A DNA stretch of 7,881 nucleotides from JAUIAI01 sp963976885 (GCA_963976885.1 CAXBNM010000230.1:1-7881); one strand, 5' to 3'; shown: positions 1-6,344, counted from the stretch's first letter. Notes: generated from the sequence alone by a model not told the origin. Numbers and translations are program-made.

Positions 1-1095
1 CTTCTGCGGGTTCTCGGGTGCACGCGTGACACCGGCCGAGCGCAGACTGAACACATAAGCAAGCACCTGCGCCACTGCGCTGTACAAGGACGCCGGGATT
101 TCCTGATCGAGCGGCACATGAGCATACAAAGCCCGTGCCAGAGGCGGTGCCTCGACCTGGGCAATACCGTGCTCGAGCGCCAGCGCACGAATACGCAACG
201 CAATGTGATCGGCGCCCTTGGCCACCACAACAGGCGCACCGGAGCCACCCTCTTCGTATCGGAGCGCCACCGAATAGTGAGTTGGGTTATTGATAATGAC
301 ATTGGCCGTGGGCACCTTGGCCATCATCCGGGCACTACCGATTTCACGCTGGCGTTGCCGCTGACGGGCCTTTTGCTGCGGATCGCCGTCGGTTTCCTTG
401 TTTTCCTGACGGGCTTCCTGGAAAGTCATCTTGAGTTCATTGCGATGCCGAAAAAACTGCATCGGCACATCGATGAACGCGGCCAGAACCAGCAAGCTGA
501 TCAGGGCTGCCGCGCCGTACACAACCAGATCAGGGGCCGAGCCAAGCGCGGTCGGCAATGGCAGTCGGCTCAGCGCGGCAAAATCTTCGAAATTGGCCAA
601 CAAATACCAGCCACCGATCACCGTCAACAGCAGAACCAGGCTGGCCAGTTTCAGTGAATCCATCAGATGGCCGCGCGACACAATACGCTTGATCCCACTG
701 AGCGGACTGAGCCGGTTGAACTTTGGCTGCAAGGGCTTGAGCGTCAGAATGATGCCGCCTGGCACCACGGCGGCAACGATGCCCGCAAACACGCCAGCTA
801 CCGCCACCGGCGCCACGATCCACAAGCCGATCCCGCCCAGCTCGGACACCCAGGCAACCGTGCTTTCCGCATTCTCCAGAACCTCGGCGTTGAAACGCAG
901 ACCGGCGCGCAACAACAGAATGCTTTGTTCACGCATGAAGCCGGCAAAGACCAACACCGTGCCAAACGTACAGCCCATGATCATCACATGGCCGAAGTCA
1001 CGGGAACGCGCAACCTGACCCTCAAGCCGCGCATTGCGCAACTTGCGTTCTGAGGCTGGTAAGCGTTTATCTTCGCGGCTGGCTTGATCTGACAT
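1..1095 (-). CDS. flhB: Flagellar export-apparatus switch protein FlhB (partial, C-terminus beyond window)
   Basis: FlhB is an inner-membrane component of the flagellar type III export gate and switches substrate specificity from rod/hook to filament proteins. By manual translation, 365 residues lie in the window without a stop; family members are usually about 350-385 aa, so only a short tail is missing. An N-terminal basic stretch (EGQVARSRDF, about 25-34) precedes four hydrophobic segments near 36-54, 91-112, 148-166 and 188-210. A charged linker (218-255) leads to the cytoplasmic domain with the autocleavage motif NPTH at 270-273, cut between Asn and Pro in known homologues. The usual Thr-Glu-x-Pro-Thr motif near the N-terminus is replaced by DKRLPASERKL. 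I chose the ATG at 1095 because in-frame stops lie a little upstream and the next residues align with FlhB; its Shine-Dalgarno is poor. It follows motB on the same strand after 133 bp. Confidence 0.95.
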   Translation of the reverse strand, partial: MSDQASREDKRLPASERKLRNARLEGQVARSRDFGHVMIMGCTFGTVLVFAGFMREQSILLLRAGLRFNAEVLENAESTVAWVSELGGIGLWIVAPVAVAGVFAGIVAAVVPGGIILTLKPLQPKFNRLSPLSGIKRIVSRGHLMDSLKLASLVLLLTVIGGWYLLANFEDFAALSRLPLPTALGSAPDLVVYGAAALISLLVLAAFIDVPMQFFRHRNELKMTFQEARQENKETDGDPQQKARQRQRQREIGSARMMAKVPTANVIINNPTHYSVALRYEEGGSGAPVVVAKGADHIALRIRALALEHGIAQVEAPPLARALYAHVPLDQEIPASLYSAVAQVLAYVFSLRSAGVTRAPENPQK

Positions 1096-1228
1096 TTGAT
1101 CGGAACGAGTGAATCCTGGTACTTATTATTGAGGGCAACAGGGAAATTGAAACGACAATCAAGGCAGGCTCGAGGCGGCTAATCGTTCGCACGACGAGAC
1201 AGGAAAAGACTTGAATGAAGACTGGAAA
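1096..1228 (-). other. motB-flhB intergenic spacer
   Basis: I see no RNA gene, sigma-28 promoter or terminator in these 133 bp. A minus-strand AATAAT (complement of 1125-1130) could be a -10 element about 30 nt before the flhB start, but no convincing -35 accompanies it. A CAGGA lies about 18 nt before the flhB ATG, too far for an ideal ribosome binding site. flhB may be read through from motAB or have a weak promoter here; the sequence does not decide. Confidence 0.3.
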
Positions 1229-2227
1229 TTACTCTCCGACAACCCCGGCGGTTGCGTCGGCGTCATCGGCGGCCGAGTCTTGCGACCTGTTGGCTGCCGC
1301 GTCGCCGACCGGGTCAGCTGCGGCGTCGGCATCGGCATCTCTGTCCGGGTTAAATTCCGGATGCGCAACCATTGCACGCGCCGCCTCCTCGGTCAGCACC
1401 ACGATGGCAATGCGTCGATTGACGGCGCTGCGCGGATCCTCTTTATCGAGCGGCACTGCCGAGGCCATCCCGACCACGCGCAACACCTTGTCTTCCTTCA
1501 TACCGCCCAGAATCAGTTCACGCCGGGAGGCATTGGCCCGCTCGGCAGACAACTCCCAGTTGGAATAGGCGCGCTGGCCGTTCGAGAATGGCCGCGAATC
1601 GGTATGACCTGACAGCGATACGGGGTTATCGACTTCGTTGAGCACGCCGCCGATGCTGCGCAGCAATTCGCGCATGTAATCCTGAACTTCGGTACTTCCG
1701 CTGGCGAACATCGGCCGTTTCTGATCATCAACAATCTGAATGCGCAAGCCCTCGGGGATCATGTCGATACGGATCTGATCCTTCAGATCCTTCAGCGCCG
1801 GCTTATTGCTGAGCACCATTTCGACCTGTTGCTTCAAGCCTTTGAGACGCTCGCCTTCCAGGCGTTTGTTGGCAGTAGCCATCGCATGCGGATTCTTGGT
1901 CCGCTTGCGCGGATCGATATCGCCGCGCTTGACGTTGCCCACACTGCGGGTCAGATCCTGGCCACCGCCCTTGATGATGCTGCTGCTGTTGCCCGCCCCA
2001 TCGCCGCCCAGCAGTGCCACCTTGAGCGGCGTACTGAACACATCGCTGATACCTTTCAGATCGCCCTTGGCCGTCGAGCCCAGCAACCACATCAGCAGGA
2101 AAAACGCCATCATCGCGGTCACGAAATCGGCGTAAGCAATTTTCCAGGCGCCGCCGTGATGGCCGTGGCCGCCCTTCTTGATCTTCTTGACAATAATGGG
2201 CTGAATCTTCTTGTCGGCAGATGCCAT
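1229..2227 (-). CDS. motB: Flagellar motor stator protein MotB
   Basis: MotB (332 aa) forms the proton-conducting stator with MotA and anchors it to peptidoglycan. A basic, His/Gly-rich cytoplasmic N-terminus (about 1-29) precedes a single membrane segment (about 30-50). This contains Asp34 in the AYADFVTAMMAF motif, equivalent to the essential proton-binding Asp32 of E. coli MotB. A linker/plug region follows, then an OmpA-like peptidoglycan-binding domain (about 160-280) with SGHTD at 206-210, ERANASRR at 229-236 and NRR at 270-272. Residues 295-327 form an unusual Asp/Ala-rich acidic tail. The start lies 3 bp after the motA stop, and an AAGGG within the motA 3' end is a good ribosome binding site, so the two are probably translationally coupled. 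The proton-type MotAB identity, rather than Na+-type PomAB, is inferred from similarity to E. coli MotA and MotB. Confidence 0.96.
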   Translation of the reverse strand: MASADKKIQPIIVKKIKKGGHGHHGGAWKIAYADFVTAMMAFFLLMWLLGSTAKGDLKGISDVFSTPLKVALLGGDGAGNSSSIIKGGGQDLTRSVGNVKRGDIDPRKRTKNPHAMATANKRLEGERLKGLKQQVEMVLSNKPALKDLKDQIRIDMIPEGLRIQIVDDQKRPMFASGSTEVQDYMRELLRSIGGVLNEVDNPVSLSGHTDSRPFSNGQRAYSNWELSAERANASRRELILGGMKEDKVLRVVGMASAVPLDKEDPRSAVNRRIAIVVLTEEAARAMVAHPEFNPDRDADADAAADPVGDAAANRSQDSAADDADATAGVVGE

Positions 2228-2230
2228 CGA

Positions 2231-3094
2231 TCAACCCTTCTTCTGCTTGACGTGCTCTTCCAGTTCCCCGAACGAAGGTCGCTCGGTTGAGAACAGAACC
2301 TTACGGCCGAACTCGATGGCAATTTGCGGCGCATAGCCCTGCATGCTGGCCAGCAAGGTGATCTTGATACATTCGAATTCCTTGGTCGCCTCGTCCGTCT
2401 TCTGTGTAATCAGACTGGCCAGAGGACTGACAAAACCGTAGGCCATCAGAATGCCGAGAAAGGTTCCGACCAGAGCGCCGGCAATCAACATGCCGAGCAC
2501 CGCCGGTGGCTGCCCCACCGAGGCCATTGTTTTCACCACACCCAGAACGGCCGCGACGATACCGAAGGCGGGCAAACCATCGCCGACGCCCTGCACTGCC
2601 GTTTGCGGCGCGTGCGCTTCCTGATGGTGAGTTTCGATCTCGCTGTCCATCAGATTTTCAATTTCGTGCGCGTTCAGATTGCCCGAGACCATCATCCGCA
2701 GGTAGTCGGTGATGAACTCCATCATGTGATGATCTTTCTGAATATTGGGAAAATTCGCGAACAGCGGACTGTCGTCGGGCGCCTCGACATCGCTCTCGAT
2801 CGACATCAGGCCTTCCTTTCTGGCCTTCTGCAACACCTCGTACAACATGGCCAGCAGCTCCATGTACCTCGCTTTCGTGTACTTGGAGCCTTTCAGCAGG
2901 GAGGGCAGAAGTTTGAAGGTCGCCTTGATGGTTTTGCCATTATTGGCAACAAGAAAGGCACCGAAGGCCGATCCCCCAATAATGAACAACTCGACCGGCG
3001 CCGCCTTGATGATGACCCCGAACTTGCCGCCGGCAAGCCAGTACCCACCGAAGACGGCAAGGAAGACGACGATGTATCCAATAATGACAAACAT
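2231..3094 (-). CDS. motA: Flagellar motor stator protein MotA
   Basis: MotA (287 aa; E. coli 295) is the multi-spanning stator subunit whose cytoplasmic loop pushes on rotor protein FliG. It aligns with E. coli MotA almost throughout. Hydrophobic segments lie near 1-22, 33-51, 170-190 and 200-222. The charged loop residues that contact FliG are present as Arg92 and Glu100 (E. coli R90/E98). The two conserved prolines are Pro175 in GDGLPAFG and Pro224 in GFVSPLA (E. coli P173/P222). The C-terminal ERPSFGELEEHV block is typical. The ATG at 3094 gives MFVIIGYIVV, matching the E. coli N-terminus, although the preceding Shine-Dalgarno is weak (AGAG about 10 nt upstream). It lies 170 bp after flhC and directly before motB. 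No sigma-28 promoter is visible in front of it, so read-through from flhDC is likely. Confidence 0.97.
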   Translation of the reverse strand: MFVIIGYIVVFLAVFGGYWLAGGKFGVIIKAAPVELFIIGGSAFGAFLVANNGKTIKATFKLLPSLLKGSKYTKARYMELLAMLYEVLQKARKEGLMSIESDVEAPDDSPLFANFPNIQKDHHMMEFITDYLRMMVSGNLNAHEIENLMDSEIETHHQEAHAPQTAVQGVGDGLPAFGIVAAVLGVVKTMASVGQPPAVLGMLIAGALVGTFLGILMAYGFVSPLASLITQKTDEATKEFECIKITLLASMQGYAPQIAIEFGRKVLFSTERPSFGELEEHVKQKKG

Positions 3095-3147
3095 GCTGGG
3101 TAATCTCTGGCGCCGCTAGGCCATGGGGAAACATCAATGAATGGAAC

Positions 3148-3165
3148 TAAAACGGGTCGCACCCG
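3148..3165 (-). terminator. Small terminator-like hairpin between flhC and motA
   Basis: On the minus strand CGGGT-GCG-ACCCG forms a perfect 5-bp GC-rich stem with a 3-nt loop, extendable by one G-T pair. TTTTAG follows immediately. It lies about 100 nt after the flhC stop and about 55 nt before the motA ATG. The stem is short for a full terminator, so partial termination (attenuation) between the regulator and stator genes is the most it supports. Confidence 0.35.
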
Positions 3166-3240
3166 CCAACGCTGACTATTGCACCTGGCTTACACGTTCA
3201 ATGCCCCGATCAGCCCGGGATAAGCCCCTTGTTTGCGAGG

Positions 3241-3266
3241 AGTCCGGGAGGCCACCGTGGTGGACT
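3241..3266 (-). other. Inverted repeat at the flhC stop codon
   Basis: AGTCC (3241-3245) pairs with GGACT (3262-3266), and nested inside the region CCACC and GGTGG are separated by 2 nt (3252-3263). The repeat overlaps the flhC stop codon. No T-run follows on the minus strand, so I call it only a possible mRNA 3'-end or processing structure. Confidence 0.25.
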
Positions 3267-3795
3267 AGTGAATCGCCCCGCGCCTTCTGCCCTTGCCTGC
3301 CCGTGCCGGCGGCTGACAAAGCCCGCACACATACGACCGGTCCAACTCATAGGCGTGGGTGATGAAACGACCATGACATCGGTTGCATTCAGTACTGGAG
3401 AGCATGCCGGCATCGACAAACTTGACCAGACGCCAGGCTCGCGTGACCGACAGAATGGGCTCCAGTCCGGTCATCTCGATTTCTTCAAGATACAGTTTGT
3501 AGGCCTTGACGATGGCTTCAACATCATCAATCGCTGATGCCTTGATCAGGAATTCATGAATGTTGAAAAACAACGAAGCATGAATATTGGGCTGCCAGGT
3601 CATGAACCAGTCGGTCGAGAATGGCAACTGCCCTTTCGACGGTGACTTGCCCGCCACTTCTTTATAGAGCTTGAGCAAACGCTCGTACGGCAGTTCGGTT
3701 TCGGCTTGCAAAACCTGCAAACGAGCACCAAGCTTGATCAACTGAATGGCGCGATGCATCTGGCGGTTATCTTCGAGAAGGCTACGGGCTTTCAT
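3265..3795 (-). CDS. flhC: Flagellar master transcriptional regulator FlhC
   Basis: FlhC (176 aa) is the DNA-binding subunit of the FlhD4C2 activator, which turns on class 2 flagellar genes with sigma-70 RNA polymerase. The zinc-binding cysteines are Cys137, Cys140, Cys157 and Cys160 (CNRC...CGLC), at the same numbers as in E. coli FlhC. The family pattern around TDWFMTWQPN and ASLFFNI (61-78) is also present. The C-terminus is short, basic and Gly/Arg-rich (165-173). Its ATG overlaps the flhD stop (ATGA arrangement), and GGAG at 3804-3807 lies 8 nt upstream. Co-translation with flhD is expected, since the two proteins act as one complex. Confidence 0.97.
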   Translation of the reverse strand: MKARSLLEDNRQMHRAIQLIKLGARLQVLQAETELPYERLLKLYKEVAGKSPSKGQLPFSTDWFMTWQPNIHASLFFNIHEFLIKASAIDDVEAIVKAYKLYLEEIEMTGLEPILSVTRAWRLVKFVDAGMLSSTECNRCHGRFITHAYELDRSYVCGLCQPPARAGKGRRRGAIH

Positions 3796-4130
3796 TCGGC
3801 CGTCTCCGCATGCTTACCCGCCATCAGGATACGAGCATGCAACCGCTCGGCCGATTTCTCACCCGTCACACTGTCGCTGCGGGCATGATCAGAAAGCAGA
3901 TCCCAGATGGTTTCGTCCTGCACACGCAGACGACACATCATGGAGCCACCCGAGGCAACTTTAAGCAACTGACTCGGTTTGAGCGCATCGATCAGATCGG
4001 CCACGGCCTCGCCGATACCAAGGCGGTACAACGCACTGGCACGGTCGTTACGAATCATCTGTTGCGCCAAGATGAGATAAGACAGATTGATTTCGGCTAT
4101 TTCATTAGCCATGGACTGCTCGGTACGCAT
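3792..4130 (-). CDS. flhD: Flagellar master transcriptional regulator FlhD
   Basis: FlhD (112 aa; E. coli about 116-119) is the partner that dimerises and joins FlhC in the FlhD4C2 activator of flagellar class 2 promoters. The diagnostic block EINLSYLILAQQMI (13-26), followed by ASALYRLGI (31-39), matches E. coli FlhD closely. Cys66 corresponds to the Cys65 that links FlhD dimers in E. coli. The C-terminal third is more divergent, as is usual. An internal ATG exists at codon 7, but the ATG at 4130 is preferred because a perfect AGGAG (complement of 4138-4142) sits 7 nt upstream of it. It is the first gene of the minus-strand run and diverges from fliC across 364 bp. Confidence 0.96.
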   Translation of the reverse strand: MRTEQSMANEIAEINLSYLILAQQMIRNDRASALYRLGIGEAVADLIDALKPSQLLKVASGGSMMCRLRVQDETIWDLLSDHARSDSVTGEKSAERLHARILMAGKHAETAE

Positions 4131-4274
4131 TACGATACTCCTGGGGATCGGGGCCCGGCGGGCTTGTTATCGAATGACTAGATTTTTACAAAACCGCCTG
4201 CCCCCGAAAATCAGAAGACTTCGCATCACGTCCGTCCGATTCGTACTGCCCAGGTAAGAAAAACTCCTACAAAC

Positions 4275-4319
4275 GTTGATTTCGGCGCTCAAATCAACCG
4301 TTCATCACCGATCAACGGT
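4275..4319. promoter_or_regulatory. Phased ATCAAC hexamers / inverted repeats (possible operator)
   Basis: GTTGATTT (4275-4282) and AAATCAAC (4291-4298) form a perfect 8-bp inverted repeat around an 8-nt spacer. ACCGTT (4297-4302) and AACGGT (4314-4319) form a second one. Together they place the hexamer ATCAAC, or its complement, at 4275, 4293 and 4311, exactly 18 bp apart. The array ends 7 bp before the -35 of the fliC sigma-28 promoter and lies about 145-190 bp upstream of flhD. A protein-binding site is inferred; the regulator is unknown. Confidence 0.4.
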
Positions 4320-4326
4320 ACTTGGC

Positions 4327-4353
4327 TAAAGCCATCAAGGGGGCCGCCGATAA
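4327..4353 (+). promoter_or_regulatory. Sigma-28 (FliA) promoter of fliC
   Basis: TAAAGCCA (4327-4334), an 11-bp spacer, then GCCGATAA (4346-4353). The -10 is a perfect match to the E. coli FliA consensus, the spacer is exact and the -35 matches at its first five positions. Transcription should begin near 4360, giving a leader of about 135 nt before the fliC ATG. Confidence 0.92.
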
Positions 4354-4374
4354 CCTTTGCAACGGGAAGACACC

Positions 4375-4406
4375 GGTTGGCCCCCAACAGACAAAGGGGT
4401 CGAACC
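4375..4406 (+). other. fliC leader hairpin with two alternative folds
   Basis: GGTTGGCCCC (4375-4384) can pair with GGGGTCGAACC (4396-4406) through 10 pairs, with one G-T wobble and one bulged G. The same 5' arm can instead form the local hairpin GTTGG-CCC-CCAAC (4376-4388). The folds exclude each other. A separate 5-bp stem, GCGGC/GCCGC, lies at 4452-4467 just before the ribosome binding site. A role in stability or translation of the flagellin mRNA is inference. Confidence 0.35.
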
Positions 4407-4494
4407 AAGTCCCAAACGATGAACGCACGAGCCATTGCGGCTGGCGTACTGGCGGCTGATTGGCCGCATTGAAACAACTCTAGGAGCTTCTACC

Positions 4495-5328
4495 ATGGCA
4501 CAAACGATTAACACCAACGTGATGTCGCTGAACTCGCAGCGCAACCTCAACAACACCAACAGCTCGATGGCCACCTCCATTCAGCGCCTGTCGACTGGTT
4601 TGCGAGTCAACAGTGCCAAGGACGATGCTGCCGGCCTGGCCATCGCCGAGCGCATGAACGCTCAGGTTCGCGGCATGAACGTTGCGATCCGCAACGCCAG
4701 TGACGGCATTTCCCTCGCCCAGACGGCTGAAGGTGCACTTGCCAAAGTCGGTGATATGGCGCAGCGGATGCGTGAACTGGCGGTGCAGTCAGCTAACGCG
4801 ACCAACAATGATGACGACCGCCTGGCTCTTGATGCGGAATATCAGCAACTCGGTCAGGAAATCGACCGCACCCTGGCGGCCGCACAATTCAACGGCAAAG
4901 CCATTCTCGGTGCCGACGCCGGTACCGACCTTGAGTTCCAGATTGGCGCAGGCACGACGGCCAATGACATCATCTCAGTCACGTCGACCGACATGACTGC
5001 TGAGGCTGGTATTACCGACGTGACGAGTGGTGATCTGACCGACGTCGCCAACTCGAAAGAAGCGATGGACAACATCGACTCACTTCTGACCCTGGTGAAC
5101 GGCAAACGTGCCGAATACGGTGCGGTACAGAACCGCTTTGAAGCAGTGATCAGCAACCTCGAAATCGCATCCGAGAACCAGTCAGCCGCACGAGGCCGGA
5201 TCATGGATGCCGACTTCGCCGCTGAAACCGCCAACCTGACTCGTTCCCAAGTGCTGCAACAGGCCGGTACCGCGATGCTTTCGCAGGCCAACGCCGCCCC
5301 GCAGAACGTGCTCTCCCTGCTCCGTTAA
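4495..5328 (+). CDS. fliC: Flagellin FliC (first of two)
   Basis: This is the structural subunit of the flagellar filament, exported through the flagellar type III system and assembled under the FliD cap. The 277-aa protein is almost only the conserved D0/D1 core. The N-terminal part (1-140) carries MAQTINTN, RLSTGLRVNSAKDDAAGLAIAER (31-53) and the QRMRELAVQSAN block (90-101), which includes the region recognised by TLR5 in other flagellins. A short variable part (about 140-185) replaces the large D2/D3 domains. The C-terminal helix region (188-277) ends in the export/assembly sequence VLSLLR. An in-frame ATG occurs further upstream, but the family N-terminus and AGGAG at 4482-4486, 8 nt before the ATG, fix the start at 4495. 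It is driven by the sigma-28 promoter at 4327-4353 and followed by a paralogue. Confidence 0.97.
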   Translation: MAQTINTNVMSLNSQRNLNNTNSSMATSIQRLSTGLRVNSAKDDAAGLAIAERMNAQVRGMNVAIRNASDGISLAQTAEGALAKVGDMAQRMRELAVQSANATNNDDDRLALDAEYQQLGQEIDRTLAAAQFNGKAILGADAGTDLEFQIGAGTTANDIISVTSTDMTAEAGITDVTSGDLTDVANSKEAMDNIDSLLTLVNGKRAEYGAVQNRFEAVISNLEIASENQSAARGRIMDADFAAETANLTRSQVLQQAGTAMLSQANAAPQNVLSLLR

Positions 5329-5344
5329 GCAAGTCAAGTAAGAA

Positions 5345-5364
5345 CAGACCGCGCAGGCGGTCTG
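5345..5364 (+). other. Hairpin downstream of first flagellin gene
   Basis: CAGACCGC (5345-5352), the loop GCAG and GCGGTCTG (5357-5364) form a perfect 8-bp GC-rich stem 17 nt after the fliC stop. A run of C, not T, follows on the plus strand, so it does not look like a standard intrinsic terminator. It could protect the 3' end of the fliC message or weaken read-through into the second flagellin gene. Confidence 0.5.
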
Positions 5365-5374
5365 CCCCCCGGCC

Positions 5375-5448
5375 ACCGCCAAGCGGTCGCCTGGGTTTCG
5401 GCCATCACCCCGATTTAGGCATTTGCGATGCCGCTTATCCGGCGACCG
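5375..5448 (+). other. Further spacer hairpins with competing pairings
   Basis: ACCGC-CAA-GCGGT (5375-5387) is a 5-bp stem. Part of its right arm, CGGTCGCC (5384-5391), can instead pair over 8 bp with GGCGACCG (5441-5448). Together with the hairpin at 5345-5364, the spacer repeats the GACCG/CGGTC theme several times. Function is unknown; an attenuator-like leader for the second flagellin is one possibility. Confidence 0.25.
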
Positions 5449-5476
5449 ACGGGCCAACGACGCTCCTAATATGCGA

Positions 5477-5492
5477 GGAACAATGACGTTCC
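5477..5492 (+). other. Small hairpin before second flagellin ribosome binding site
   Basis: GGAAC (5477-5481) pairs with GTTCC (5488-5492) around a 6-nt loop, ending 3 nt before the AGGAG ribosome binding site at 5496-5500. It could influence ribosome access or transcript stability, but a 5-bp stem may also be chance. Confidence 0.25.
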
Positions 5493-5507
5493 AGCAGGAG
5501 CTATCGT

Positions 5508-6338
5508 ATGGCGCAAGTGATCAACACCAACATGCCGTCGCTGAATGCCCAGCGCAATCTGTACGGCACCAATCAGAAAATGGCACTGGCCGTGCAGCGT
5601 CTGTCCTCGGGCTTGCGTGTCAACAGCGCCAAGGATGATGCGGCGGGGTTGGCCATTGCAGAACGAATGAACTCGCAGGTGCGCGGCATGAATGTTGCCA
5701 TCCGCAACGAGAACGACGGCATCTCGATGGCGCAGGTCGCTGAAGGCGCGCTGGGCAACGTGAGCAACATGCTGCAGCGGATGCGTGAACTGGCCGTGCA
5801 ATCGGCCAACGCGACCAACAGTGATACCGACCGGGAAAATCTCGACGCCGAGTACCAGCAACTGGCCGAAGAAGTCACCCGCTCGCTGTACGGCGCAAAA
5901 TTCAACGGCACCGATGTGCTCGCCGATGGCTCGGGAGACTTCGTGTTTCAGATCGGCCCCAGCACCAGCGACGAAGACAAGATCACCATTACGGCGGGCA
6001 ATTTCACGGCCAAACCGGAACTTGACGCAGTCACCGACGGCGATATCACTGATGTCGACGGTTCGCGCGAAGCGATGGACAACATCGACGAATTGCTGAC
6101 CGAGGTCAACAGTGAGCGGGCAACCTGGGGTGCGGCGCAGAATCGCTTCGAAGCGATCATTTCCAATCTGCAGATTTCCTCCGAAAATCAGGCAGCGGCA
6201 CGGGGCCGCATCATGGATGCTGACTACGCAGCAGAAACCGCTGCCCTGACACGGGCGCAGATTCTGCAACAAGCCGGTACTTCGATGCTGGCGCAGGCCA
6301 ATCAACTGCCGCAAAGTGTCCTGCAACTGCTTGGCTGA
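5508..6338 (+). CDS. Flagellin, second paralogue
   Basis: This 276-aa flagellin is about 68% identical to the first by hand alignment (one gap). It has the same D0/D1-only architecture: MAQVINTN start, RLSSGLRVNSAKDDAAGLAIAER (31-53), QRMRELAVQSAN (90-101), a short divergent middle (about 128-185) and a C-terminal helix region ending VLQLLG. The differences cluster in the middle, which forms the exposed part of D1, so the two proteins would give filament segments with different surfaces. AGGAG at 5496-5500, 7 nt before the ATG, supports the start. No good sigma-28 promoter lies in the 179-bp spacer, so expression may depend on read-through from fliC or on an unrecognised promoter. It is probably a tandem duplicate of fliC; names such as fliC2 or flaB are used in other species, but I cannot assign one. 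Confidence 0.96.
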   Translation: MAQVINTNMPSLNAQRNLYGTNQKMALAVQRLSSGLRVNSAKDDAAGLAIAERMNSQVRGMNVAIRNENDGISMAQVAEGALGNVSNMLQRMRELAVQSANATNSDTDRENLDAEYQQLAEEVTRSLYGAKFNGTDVLADGSGDFVFQIGPSTSDEDKITITAGNFTAKPELDAVTDGDITDVDGSREAMDNIDELLTEVNSERATWGAAQNRFEAIISNLQISSENQAAARGRIMDADYAAETAALTRAQILQQAGTSMLAQANQLPQSVLQLLG

Positions 6339-6344
6339 TCGCCC

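Larger units (their letters stand above)
4131..4494. other. Divergent flhDC / fliC control region
   Basis: This 364-bp gap has no gene. From the flhD side it holds the flhD ribosome binding site, a short GC-rich hairpin (4153-4163), an AT-richer stretch (4165-4200), the phased ATCAAC array (4275-4316), the fliC sigma-28 promoter (4327-4353), a structured fliC leader and the fliC ribosome binding site. I could not identify a convincing flhDC promoter. GATAAC on the minus strand near 4167-4172 is a possible -10 with only a poor -35. The master operon is usually controlled by several regulators, so a long upstream region is expected. Confidence 0.6.

Noticed and set aside
2324..3103. Plus-strand open frame of 259 codons opposite motA
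   Set aside because: motA is conserved over its full length on the other strand; the antisense product is His/Gln/Arg-rich and looks like a codon-bias shadow.
4435..4494. N-terminal extension of fliC by 20 codons from an upstream in-frame ATG
   Set aside because: Flagellins start at MAQ-INTN, and the AGGAG at 4482-4486 is placed for the ATG at 4495.
5416..5432. Possible sigma-54 promoter (GG-N10-GC) before the second flagellin
   Set aside because: Only the core GGCA and TGC are present and several consensus positions are missing; FlhDC/FliA control is the established scheme in such loci.
5483..5638. Out-of-frame ATG in the second flagellin leader, giving a small frame overlapping the gene start
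   Set aside because: The frame has no recognisable protein character, and the flagellin ATG has a clearly better ribosome binding site.
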